5,666 bases of DNA, taken from assembly GCA_023418835.1 (NCBI GenBank), contig JAEZYW010000152.1, positions 1-5,666 on the forward strand. The letters are read 5' to 3'. A model generated the notes under the pieces. That model was not told where the DNA came from, ran no database searches, and saw nothing but the letters and a program-made list of their open reading frames with translations. Of the stretch, positions 1 through 5,650 are shown one piece after another; within the stretch, counting starts at the first letter, position 1, and every line of letters begins with the position of its first letter. The translations under genes and the position numbers were made by a program. The DNA is from Bacillota bacterium (lineage in GTDB: Bacteria > Bacillota > Clostridia > Tissierellales > Peptoniphilaceae).

Positions 1-672
1 TTTTCCACCTGCTTCTATTGCCATATTGGAAACGGTCAATCTGTCGTAGATTGTAAGGCTTTTTACTCCTTCTCCTTGAAATTCCATGGATTTATATCTA
101 GCTCCGTCTACTCCAATCATTCCGATAATGTGTAGGATTAAATCCTTTCCTGTGACATAGGGTTGAAATTCTCCTGTAAGAACAAATTTAATTGCACTGG
201 AAACTCTAAACCAAGCTTTTCCCGTTGCCATTCCCGCTGCCATGTCCGTAGATCCTATTCCAGTTGAAAAAGCTCCTAGGGCTCCATAGGTACAAGTGTG
301 GGAGTCTGCTCCTATAACCACATCTCCAGGAATAACCAATCCTTTTTCAGGTAAAAGTGCGTGTTCAACGCCTCCTCTTCCTGCGTCAAAAAAGTTTTTA
401 ATTTTGTATTCAAAGGCAAAGTCTTTGGAAATTTTGTTTTGGTTTGCACTGTTAATGTCCTTTGCCGGAACAAAGTGGTCCATTACAATTGCGATTTTTT
501 CCTTATCAAAGACGTCTTTATCTGTCATCTTATGAAATTCCTTAATAGCCACTGGAGTTGTGATATCATTTCCCAAAACCAAATCCAAATTGGCTTCGAT
601 AAAATCTCCGGGTTTTACATATTCTACTCCCGCTGCGTGGGCTAGGATTTTTTGGGTCATTGTCATTTTCAT
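1..672 (-). CDS. leuC: 3-isopropylmalate dehydratase large subunit LeuC (5' part, 224 codons; rest beyond window edge)
   Basis: Large subunit of isopropylmalate isomerase, the [4Fe-4S] aconitase-family enzyme that converts 2-isopropylmalate to 3-isopropylmalate in leucine synthesis, working in the cytoplasm with LeuD. The visible part begins [11 protein letters not shown], as in clostridial/archaeal-type LeuC (about 420 aa in that family). It shows the family motifs VMDHFVP (residues 63-69), DAGRGGVEH (96-104), [15 protein letters not shown] (121-135; the DSHT aspartate and histidine belong to the active site) and NMAIEAGGK (216-224). The cysteines that hold the iron-sulphur cluster lie in the missing C-terminal half. 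The start at 672 is chosen because its ATG overlaps the leuA stop as ATGA. An AAAGGA ribosome binding site (684-689) lies 11 nt upstream, inside leuA, so translation is probably coupled. leuD and leuB probably follow outside the window (inference). Confidence 0.97.
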   Translation of the reverse strand, partial: MKMTMTQKILAHAAGVEYVKPGDFIEANLDLVLGNDITTPVAIKEFHKMTDKDVFDKEKIAIVMDHFVPAKDINSANQNKISKDFAFEYKIKNFFDAGRGGVEHALLPEKGLVIPGDVVIGADSHTCTYGALGAFSTGIGSTDMAAGMATGKAWFRVSSAIKFVLTGEFQPYVTGKDLILHIIGMIGVDGARYKSMEFQGEGVKSLTIYDRLTVSNMAIEAGGK

Positions 673-2192
673 TTTATTGGGTGTCCTTTCTCTTTATAGT
701 AAGATACGTTGTTTAGTCCGTTTATATATGCTAAAATACTGGATTTTATTATGTCTGTACTAAGTCCTTTTCCAAAAAAGATTTTTTCTTTGTATTTTAG
801 TCTTAAAGTCGTCTCTCCCAAGGCGTCTCGCCCTTCTGTAATGGAACGAATTTTGAAGTCGTCTAGAGTGATGTCCTCTCCGATAATATCTTGCAGTGCC
901 CTAAAGGCTGCTGAAATTGGTCCGTCTTCTGTGGCAGTTGCTTCAATTCTTTCTCCTCTACATTCCAAAGCTATAAAGGTTGTGGATTTTTTGTTACTAT
1001 AACTTTGGGAGCTGTAGTCCAGAAGTTTATAGTTTTCAATAAACCTCGCCATATTTTCTGAAGCCAAGGCGATAATGTCGTCTTCGTAAATATTTTTCTT
1101 TTTGTCTGCAAGCTCCTTAAATTTGGAGAAGAGATCTTCAAGTTTTTCTTCGTCAAATTCGTAGCCAAGATCTTCCAGTTTTGCCCGAAAAGCGTGTTTG
1201 CCCGAGTGCTTTCCTAAAACCAAGTTAGAGGATTGCTTTATTCCAACGGATTGGGGCGTCATTATTTCGTAAGTGGATTTTTCCATTAAAACCCCGTGTT
1301 GATGGATCCCAGATTCGTGGGCAAAGACGTTTGCTCCGACGATTGGTTTTGTTGGGCTAATTTCTTGTCCGATTATGGAGGATAAAAGTTCGGAAGTCCT
1401 GAAAATTTCTGTTGTATTTATATTGGTGCTGGCATTGTAATAGTCTCTTCTAGTGTCAATTGCCATGACGATTTCTTCCAGAGCTGCATTTCCAGCTCTT
1501 TCTCCGATTCCGTTGATTGAACATTCAACTTGGGTTGCCCCTGCTCGAATCGCCGCCAGGGAATTTGCAACTGCCATTCCCAAATCGTTGTGGCAATGGG
1601 TGGAAATATCTACATTTTCAATTCCCTTAACGTTGTCTTTTACGCCCTTTATCATTTGATAATATTCATCTGGCATCATATATCCCACTGTGTCAGGAAG
1701 ATTTACAACTGTTGCTCCTGCTTCAATTGCTCCTTCCAAAATTCTATAAACAAATTCTGGTTCAGATCTGGAATAGTCCTCGCAAGAAAACTCTACATGG
1801 TTTATAAATTGTTTTGCATAAGCAACGCTTTCAACTGCCCTTTTATAGACTTCTTCTTCCGTCATTTGAAGTTTATGTTTCATATGGAGAGGAGAAGTTG
1901 CAATAAAAACGTGAATTCCCGGTCTTTTTGCATCTTTAACAGCCTCTACAGCTTTGTCTATATCTTCTTTTTTACAACGAGCTAAACTCAAAACTATAGG
2001 TTTAGTCACTGTGCTGGCAATTTCTCTTACAGCCTCAAAATCCCCAGGAGAAGAAGCGGCAAACCCTGCCTCAATAACGTCAACTCCCAAAGTTTCCAGT
2101 TGTCTTGCAAGCCTTCTCTTTTCAGTTAAGTTCATGCTACATCCTGGAGATTGTTCTCCGTCTCTTAATGTAGTATCAAAAATTTTTATCAT
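669..2192 (-). CDS. leuA: 2-isopropylmalate synthase LeuA
   Basis: Catalyses the first committed step of leucine synthesis: acetyl-CoA plus 2-oxoisovalerate gives 2-isopropylmalate and CoA. The 507-aa length fits the bacterial LeuA class (about 510-520 aa). The N-terminal TIM barrel opens with [13 protein letters not shown] (residues 5-17; R10 and D11 are the catalytic arginine and metal-binding aspartate). It contains THCHND (198-203; H199 and H201 are metal ligands) and NGIGERAGN (227-235). A linker region has ESGIHQHG (293-300) and [10 protein letters not shown] (326-335). The C-terminal LeuA dimer/allosteric domain (about 395-495) includes [11 protein letters not shown] (423-433) and DALGE (456-460); in this family it binds leucine for feedback inhibition. 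The ATG at 2192 has an AGGGGG site 5-6 nt upstream. The gene is first in the operon, lies just behind a leucine T-box leader, and overlaps leuC by four bases. Homocitrate or citramalate synthases are related, but the leucine T-box and leuC make LeuA the clear call. Confidence 0.97.
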   Translation of the reverse strand: MIKIFDTTLRDGEQSPGCSMNLTEKRRLARQLETLGVDVIEAGFAASSPGDFEAVREIASTVTKPIVLSLARCKKEDIDKAVEAVKDAKRPGIHVFIATSPLHMKHKLQMTEEEVYKRAVESVAYAKQFINHVEFSCEDYSRSEPEFVYRILEGAIEAGATVVNLPDTVGYMMPDEYYQMIKGVKDNVKGIENVDISTHCHNDLGMAVANSLAAIRAGATQVECSINGIGERAGNAALEEIVMAIDTRRDYYNASTNINTTEIFRTSELLSSIIGQEISPTKPIVGANVFAHESGIHQHGVLMEKSTYEIMTPQSVGIKQSSNLVLGKHSGKHAFRAKLEDLGYEFDEEKLEDLFSKFKELADKKKNIYEDDIIALASENMARFIENYKLLDYSSQSYSNKKSTTFIALECRGERIEATATEDGPISAAFRALQDIIGEDITLDDFKIRSITEGRDALGETTLRLKYKEKIFFGKGLSTDIIKSSILAYINGLNNVSYYKEKGHPIK

Positions 2193-2214
2193 AATTTCCC
2201 CCTAAAATAAGTAT

Positions 2215-2243
2215 AAAAAAACGCCTCTTTTATTAGAGACGTT
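2215..2243 (-). terminator. T-box regulatory (attenuator) terminator
   Basis: On the minus strand AACGTCTCT (2235-2243) pairs with AGAGGCGTT (2220-2228) in a 9-bp stem with one G-U pair and a 6-nt AATAAA loop, followed by a run of T (2215-2220). It begins six bases after the T-box sequence, so its formation is mutually exclusive with the antiterminator. It ends 22 bases before the leuA start codon. Confidence 0.93.
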
Positions 2244-2345
2244 GAAAACGCGGTACCACCCTATTTATCCATTACAAAAAATGGATCCCTTAGTGCAAAG
2301 TAACGCTTAGCTTACGTATAGTTTTTAGTCTATATGCTCTGGAAC

Positions 2346-2348
2346 GAG
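2346..2348 (-). promoter_or_regulatory. T-box specifier codon CUC (Leu)
   Basis: On the minus strand the context is TTTCTCGTTCC, on the 3' side of Stem I between the apical part and the closing helix (GGAA/TTCC, then GTCTA/TAGAC). CTC followed by a purine matches the usual specifier arrangement and encodes leucine, in line with leuA. Shifting by one base gives TCT or TCG (Ser), which would not fit the operon. Confidence 0.75.
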
Positions 2349-2442
2349 AAATGTCCTTTGTTCATCTTCGGCTCTCACCAAATGCCGATTCTCTGTATAA
2401 TTCCTCTAGACATGCTTTCCTTCATTGCAAATATTGTTACTT

Positions 2443-2471
2443 ATTCTATAAAAGTTTTTATACATTGTCAA
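2443..2471 (-). promoter_or_regulatory. Sigma-A promoter of the leu operon
   Basis: On the minus strand a perfect -35 TTGACA (2466-2471) is separated by 17 bp from a -10 TAGAAT (2443-2448), which matches five of six consensus bases. Transcription should start near 2436, just upstream of the T-box Stem I. It sits only 41 bp after the DUF1622 stop codon, where I see only a weak AT-rich hairpin, so some readthrough from that gene is possible. Confidence 0.9.
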
Positions 2472-2512
2472 GAGAAAAAATTAAAATATTTCAATATTAC
2501 TAAAATTTAATA

Positions 2513-2887
2513 TTATTTATTCCTAGTTTCTTCTTTTTTGGCGTCAAAAATTTCCTGTCTTGCGATGTTCTTTTCCTTTTGAGTACTTTCCCAATGTATC
2601 ACAACGGCGATGAATATACGAATAACAACCAATGCGCCGACGTGAATTAACTTGTCTATGGAATTTTCTACTAAAGTTCTAAGAATTTCCGCAGCTAGAA
2701 AAATTTCTAGAGCAGTAGAGAGCCCACTATTTAACAATAAATCCTTTTCTGCAAGTATAAAGTTAAACTTCTCTACAAGTATCAAATCTGAAAAACTTCT
2801 TAAAACGGCTATAACTACAACCACCATGCCTAAAAATTCAATTACAGTTGCAATTGGTGGAACGATTTGTATAAATAAATTCTCCAA
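2513..2887 (-). CDS. DUF1622 family small integral membrane protein
   Basis: A 124-aa membrane protein resembling the DUF1622 family, whose function is unknown to me. Three hydrophobic segments are visible: about residues 8-29, 56-74 and 79-98. The family-like stretches are the second helix ALEIFLAAEILRTL (59-72) and the third, VVIRIFIAVVIHWE (87-100). The charged tail (101-124, rich in K, E and R) is probably cytoplasmic. The start codon is TTG at 2887, preceded five bases upstream by a strong AGGAGG. An in-frame TAG lies at the start of that site, so no longer upstream start is possible, and the next internal ATG would remove most of the first helix. It is transcribed alone, divergent from the NamZ-like gene and upstream of the leu promoter. 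Its neighbours suggest no clear role. Confidence 0.85.
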   Translation of the reverse strand: MENLFIQIVPPIATVIEFLGMVVVVIAVLRSFSDLILVEKFNFILAEKDLLLNSGLSTALEIFLAAEILRTLVENSIDKLIHVGALVVIRIFIAVVIHWESTQKEKNIARQEIFDAKKEETRNK

Positions 2888-2901
2888 TGTATCCTCCTAT
2901 A
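2888..2901 (-). promoter_or_regulatory. Strong ribosome binding site that decides a TTG start
   Basis: On the minus strand the sequence TAGGAGGATACATTG places AGGAGG five bases before the TTG at 2887. The TAG at the beginning of this motif is in frame with the gene, so it closes the frame upstream and fixes the non-ATG start. Confidence 0.85.
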
Positions 2902-2918
2902 AATTCAATATCCAACAT

Positions 2919-2927
2919 ATTATAACA
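2919..2927 (-). promoter_or_regulatory. Extended -10 promoter of the DUF1622 gene
   Basis: On the minus strand TGTTATAAT is an extended -10 element (TG, one base, then a perfect TATAAT at 2919-2924) about 30 bp before the start codon. A TTGAAC (2948-2953) lies 23 bp upstream, too far for a normal -35, so the extended -10 probably carries the promoter. Confidence 0.6.
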
Positions 2928-2991
2928 TAATATACTAAAAAATGAGGGTTCAAATTGTAATCTAATATTAACTTTTTGCCTTTCCAAGACG

Positions 2992-3000
2992 TGATATAAT
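2992..3000 (+). promoter_or_regulatory. Extended -10 promoter of the NamZ-like gene
   Basis: TGATATAAT holds a perfect TATAAT (2995-3000) with the TGn extension. No good -35 is seen at 16-18 bp spacing (TTAACT at 2968-2973 is 21 bp away). The predicted start near 3006-3008 is only about 8-10 nt before the ATG at 3016, leaving an extremely short leader with a weak GGTGAT (3007-3012) as the only ribosome-binding candidate. Confidence 0.6.
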
Positions 3001-3015
3001 AGTTTCGGTGATAAA

Positions 3016-4665
3016 ATGAAAAAGAAAATAATTACATTAATAATAGTGGGGATTTTAATGATTTCCAGCGTTTCTATGGCATCTAATAACGTGGAAGCCT
3101 TGGGAAGTCCCCAAAAACTTACTCTAAACCACAAGGATACAGAAACCATTGGATTTAATATTTCCGATTACAACTATTACAGACTTAGAGATCTTGCAAA
3201 GATTTTAAAATCAGAAGGTTTTAATTTTAGCCTGTGGGGAGATAATAAGGAAATCAAAATAAATCAAAACGAGATTTATGACGAAAAAGAAACTAGTCCC
3301 TTGGAAAATAAAGTGGGATTAAAAAAGACTGCAATCCCAAAGACAATGACAATTTCAGTTTCAAAGGATGGAGAAACTAATAGGACGATTTTAAGGGCAT
3401 ACAACATCGACGGATATAATTATTTTAAACTTAGAGATGTTGGAGAACTTCTTGGCTTTGATGTGAAATACGAAGAAAGTAAAAACGAAGCCCAAATGTT
3501 TACAAAAAACACTTTACCAGCACCTTCAACAACCCCTACAACACCAAAGCCAGTTGGAAAAGTCATTCTAGGAAATGAGAGATTAATTGGGGAGTTTAGC
3601 CATTTAATCAGGGGAAAAAACGTCGGGCTAATTACCAACCAAACGGGAATTGACTCCAATGGAATTCGAACTGTGGATAAATTAGTAGAATTTCCAGAGA
3701 CGAAACTTTTGGCAATTTATTCTCCAGAGCATGGACTGGACGGGAAACAAAAAGCAGGAGCTTATGTCTCCAGTTATAAAGATGAAAAGTTAAATTTGCC
3801 AGTTTACAGTTTGTACGGTTCCACTAGAGAACCTAGCAAGGCGATGTTAAGGGGAATCGACGTTTTAATATTTGATATTCAAGATATCGGATCTAGAACT
3901 TACACTTACGTTTCCACAATGAACTATGCCATGAAAGCGGCAAAAAAAGAAGGCATAAAATTTGTGGTCCTAGACAGACCGAATCCTTTAGGGGGAGAAA
4001 TCGTTGAAGGTTTTATGCTAGAGGATAAATACAAAACTTTTGTAGGCGTTGATAATATGCCAATGGCACATGGAATGACTATTGGAGAGTTGGCGAAATA
4101 TTACAACAGATCCATTGGAGCAGACTTAGAAGTAATTCCAATGATAAATTGGTCCAGGTCCATGATTTGGCAAGACACTGGACTTCCCTTTGCCCAAACG
4201 AGCCCGAACATTCCAAATTTAGAATCCGCCTTTAATTATATGGCAGCGGGAATTGGAGACGGAACCGGACTTGGCCAAGGAGATAAATTCACTTGGGTTG
4301 GAGGAAAGAAAATAGACTCCCAAACTTTTGCAAGAAAATTGAACTCTTATAACCTTCCAGGAATTAGATTTACCCCAGAAAACAAAGGGGAACGAGGCGG
4401 AGTTAGACTTACGATTACTGATTATCACAAGTTTAATCCTCAGCTAACGGGAACTTATGTCTTGGCAACGGCAAATCAAATTGGAGATATTAACATTCCA
4501 AGGGAAAACAATAAAGTTATTCCCATGTTTGAAAAAATCCACGGAAGCGACAGAATGGGAAATGCCCTTTTGAGAAAAGCAGACCCAGAAGAAATTGTAA
4601 ATGAGTACCAAAGGGAACTGGAACAATTTAAAAACATTAGAAAACAATATTTAATATATAATTAA
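3016..4665 (+). CDS. Secreted DUF1343 / NamZ-type exo-beta-N-acetylmuramidase with N-terminal stalk (copper-amine-oxidase-N-like) repeats
   Basis: Predicted extracellular peptidoglycan hydrolase of the DUF1343 (NamZ, GH171) family, whose characterised member in Bacillus releases MurNAc from non-reducing ends of cell-wall fragments. The 549 residues comprise a signal peptide (KKK, hydrophobic 5-19, likely cleavage after SMA at 22) and two stalk-type repeats with the YNYYRLRDLAKIL (52-64) and YNYFKLRDVGELLGF (134-148) motifs. A Pro/Thr linker follows (167-179), then the catalytic domain (about 181-549). That domain shows GLITNQTG (204-211), SPEHGLDG (236-243; E238-H239 match the proposed catalytic Glu-His), DIQDIGSRTYTY (287-298), LDRPNP (319-324), HGMTIGELA (352-360) and SPNIPNLESA (396-405). 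The usual EGRGT..PFE stretch is replaced by GDGTGLGQGDKFTWVGG (414-430). The start at 3016 is required for the signal peptide. No MurNAc uptake or murQ gene is adjacent. The family is clear; substrate specificity is inferred. Confidence 0.92.
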   Translation: MKKKIITLIIVGILMISSVSMASNNVEALGSPQKLTLNHKDTETIGFNISDYNYYRLRDLAKILKSEGFNFSLWGDNKEIKINQNEIYDEKETSPLENKVGLKKTAIPKTMTISVSKDGETNRTILRAYNIDGYNYFKLRDVGELLGFDVKYEESKNEAQMFTKNTLPAPSTTPTTPKPVGKVILGNERLIGEFSHLIRGKNVGLITNQTGIDSNGIRTVDKLVEFPETKLLAIYSPEHGLDGKQKAGAYVSSYKDEKLNLPVYSLYGSTREPSKAMLRGIDVLIFDIQDIGSRTYTYVSTMNYAMKAAKKEGIKFVVLDRPNPLGGEIVEGFMLEDKYKTFVGVDNMPMAHGMTIGELAKYYNRSIGADLEVIPMINWSRSMIWQDTGLPFAQTSPNIPNLESAFNYMAAGIGDGTGLGQGDKFTWVGGKKIDSQTFARKLNSYNLPGIRFTPENKGERGGVRLTITDYHKFNPQLTGTYVLATANQIGDINIPRENNKVIPMFEKIHGSDRMGNALLRKADPEEIVNEYQRELEQFKNIRKQYLIYN

Positions 4666-4670
4666 GTTTA

Positions 4671-4699
4671 AATCCAAGGAAATTTCTCTTCCTTGGATT
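4671..4699 (+). repeat. Hairpin copy 1 after the NamZ-like gene (terminator-like stem without U-tract)
   Basis: AATCCAAGGAA (4671-4681) pairs perfectly with TTCCTTGGATT (4689-4699) around a 7-nt loop. It begins five bases after the NamZ-like stop codon, where a terminator is expected. It is followed by GAGCGTG rather than a T-run, so on its own it should terminate poorly. It is 27/29 identical to the hairpin at 4821-4849; the two differences are in the loop. Confidence 0.9.
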
Positions 4700-4820
4700 G
4701 AGCGTGTTGACAAACATATTTTAATAGGTCTTAGATAATATCGTTTTGAGAGCATTACTTGGCCTGCCGGCCTCGAGGGCACTCGAAAAGCGATTTATCA
4801 AGACCATTGTCTATAGTACG
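4700..4820. other. Structured 121-bp segment between duplicated hairpins (possible small RNA or small inserted element)
   Basis: A non-coding segment that folds into one long imperfect hairpin. By eye, 4723-4750 pairs with 4782-4808 in about 25 bp interrupted only by single-base bulges: AAT/ATT, GGTCTT/AAGACC, GATAA/TTATC, ATCG/CGAT, TTTT/AAAA and GAG/CTC. The tip (4752-4780) is very GC-rich and can extend the stem by GC/GC, CTTG/CGAG and GCC/GGC around a TGCC loop. Alternatively the tip can form two adjacent small hairpins, GGCC-TGCC-GGCC and TCGAG-GGCA-CTCGA, whose loops are complementary to each other. A TTGACA lies at 4707-4712, but the best -10 (TAGATA at 19 bp spacing) is poor. No open reading frame or known riboswitch motif is recognised. 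It could be a 3'-UTR-derived or independent small RNA ending at the terminator at 4821-4852, or a small palindromic insertion. Confidence 0.6.
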
Positions 4821-4852
4821 AATCCAAGGAAATTTTTATTCCTTGGATTTTT
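4821..4852 (+). terminator. Rho-independent terminator (hairpin copy 2, with U-tract)
   Basis: AATCCAAGGAA (4821-4831) pairs with TTCCTTGGATT (4839-4849) around a 7-nt ATTTTTA loop. The stem runs directly into a T-run (4848-4852), followed by CATTT. This is the functional-looking end for transcripts coming from the NamZ-like gene or from the structured segment. Its stem is identical to that of copy 1. Confidence 0.9.
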
Positions 4853-4902
4853 CATTTATAAGGAATACTTAAGTTTTTCTTAACAATAATCATTTTCCTA
4901 TA

Positions 4903-4911
4903 TGATATAAT
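4903..4911 (+). promoter_or_regulatory. Extended -10 promoter of the lipoprotein gene
   Basis: TGATATAAT contains a perfect TATAAT (4906-4911) with the TGn extension, the same nine bases as in front of the NamZ-like gene. A TTAACA (4880-4885) lies 20 bp upstream, longer than the usual -35 spacing. The predicted start near 4918 gives a leader of about 25 nt carrying an AGGAGA ribosome binding site (4930-4935), seven bases before the ATG. Confidence 0.7.
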
Positions 4912-4942
4912 GACAATATAATATCAATTAGGAGAGTGGCAT

Positions 4943-5569
4943 ATGGGCATTTCGAAGAAAATTTTAATTTTATATGTTTTGATTAGCTTACTTATATTTT
5001 CTGCTTGTGAAGAGAAAAATGACTGTGTAATTAGTGATAATTATTGGCAAACAGATCCCAAGCTTGCTATGGTGCTAAACGATGATATAAGCATAAAAAA
5101 CGTTTTTCATTATGAAGAATTCTCAATTGACAAAAATAAAAATGGAACTAAAAAAGTGCTTCATAATTCTGATATGAAATTACTTAAATATGAAATCATA
5201 GCATATAGAGAAACTTCAGATGAAAAAATAATTATAATTACTTTTGATGAAACATATTCTACTGGATTTATATCAAAGGATATCTTTAAAAAGAATTTTT
5301 CTACAGACTCTAAAGAAATGATAGAATTTGGCGAATATGCATTTGTAAAAAGTGGAACGCATATATATAGCGAAGAATTTAATATAGAGAGAACTGTAGA
5401 AGGGCATCAGTTGGAATCTCTTCCAGTGGGGAAAATACTAGAACGAGGAGATACTAATTACAAAATTTCCTATAATCCAGACGGAACTTGGATTGTATTA
5501 GTAAAAAAAGAGGATTTGAAATATGATGGAATCTTTAGGACAGAATCTACAAACGCGTTTACTATATAA
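4943..5569 (+). CDS. Hypothetical lipoprotein, possible SH3-like repeats
   Basis: A 208-aa protein I do not recognise. The N-terminus is a lipoprotein signal: positive GISKK, a hydrophobic core (7-19) and FSAC, with C22 as the likely lipidated cysteine, so it should sit on the outer face of the membrane. The mature part is mostly predicted beta-strand-like. Two stretches could be related SH3-like units: about 80-116 (IIIITFDETYSTGFISKDIF) and about 131-193 (YAFVKSGTHIYSE, then VGKILERGD and WIVLVKKEDL). The second resembles bacterial SH3 domains, but this is only a by-eye inference. No catalytic motif is visible. AGGAGA seven bases before the ATG supports the start. The gene stands alone, between its own promoter and a terminator 49 bases after the stop. 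Its DNA is visibly more AT-rich, with many ATA and AAA codons, than the NamZ-like gene and leu genes, which may reflect transfer or low selection. Confidence 0.8.
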   Translation: MGISKKILILYVLISLLIFSACEEKNDCVISDNYWQTDPKLAMVLNDDISIKNVFHYEEFSIDKNKNGTKKVLHNSDMKLLKYEIIAYRETSDEKIIIITFDETYSTGFISKDIFKKNFSTDSKEMIEFGEYAFVKSGTHIYSEEFNIERTVEGHQLESLPVGKILERGDTNYKISYNPDGTWIVLVKKEDLKYDGIFRTESTNAFTI

Positions 5570-5618
5570 AACATCTCATGTATTAAAAACGATTCGCAAT
5601 TTTATCATACTCCAAATA

Positions 5619-5650
5619 AAAAGCTAGATTTTTATATCTAGCTTTTGTTT
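5619..5650 (+). terminator. Rho-independent terminator after the lipoprotein gene (possibly bidirectional)
   Basis: AAAAGCTAGAT (5619-5629) pairs with ATCTAGCTTTT (5636-5646) around a 6-nt TTTTAT loop; the T-rich tail continues as TTTTGTTT (5643-5650). The A-rich left flank would give a U-tract on the other strand, so it could also serve a convergent gene beyond the window. Between the lipoprotein stop and this stem (5570-5618) nothing else is seen. Confidence 0.9.

Larger units (their letters stand above)
2215..2436 (-). promoter_or_regulatory. Leucine-responsive T-box leader of leuA-leuC
   Basis: Transcribed leader that senses uncharged tRNA-Leu. On the minus strand it reads, in order: a Stem I region with base pairing GTCTA/TAGAC and the Stem I signature CAGAGAATCGGC...GGTGAGAGCCG (about 2367-2395); a CTC triplet followed by G at 2346-2348, read as the Leu specifier codon; stem III ATCCATT/AATGGAT (2267-2286); and the T-box AGGGTGGTACCGCG (2249-2262). 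The bulge UGGU would pair with the ACCA end of a tRNA with discriminator A, as in tRNA-Leu. The T-box 3' side can then pair either as antiterminator or leave the terminator at 2215-2243 free. Leucine shortage should therefore raise leuA-leuC transcription. The T-box assignment is near certain. The specifier is read from position and from agreement with the downstream genes, not from a computed fold. Confidence 0.95.

Noticed and set aside
296..763. Overlapping plus-strand frames over leuC and the leuA end
   Set aside because: They lie opposite the conserved LeuC and LeuA coding frames and show no domain or translation signals.
1530..1985. 151-codon open frame on the plus strand inside leuA
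   Set aside because: It is antisense to strongly conserved LeuA sequence, is rich in Cys, Phe and Asn in an unnatural way, and has no ribosome binding site. It is a shadow of the real gene.
2472..2512. Terminator between the DUF1622 gene and the leu promoter
   Set aside because: Only a short all-AT hairpin (AATAT/ATATT) before a T-rich stretch is visible, too weak to call.
2838..3149. 103-codon minus-strand frame across the divergent promoters
   Set aside because: It overlaps both promoters, the signal peptide region of the NamZ-like gene and the DUF1622 start, and has no protein features of its own.
4743..4778. Resemblance of GTTTTGAGAGCATTACTT to type II CRISPR repeat or tracrRNA starts
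   Set aside because: There is only one copy, with no spacers and no cas genes. The downstream structure does not follow a tracrRNA layout, and the bases are explained by the long hairpin arm.
4761..4786. GC-rich, restriction-site-like bases (GCCGGC, CTCGAG) suggesting a cloning artefact
   Set aside because: They fit within the symmetric tip of a larger hairpin whose arms match the host's AT-rich composition, so a natural structured element is the simpler reading. A vector origin cannot be wholly excluded from this sequence alone.
4700..4942. Riboswitch controlling the lipoprotein gene
   Set aside because: A structured segment followed by a terminator would suit one, but a separate strong extended -10 promoter lies after the terminator, no known aptamer motif is seen, and no overlapping antiterminator is evident.
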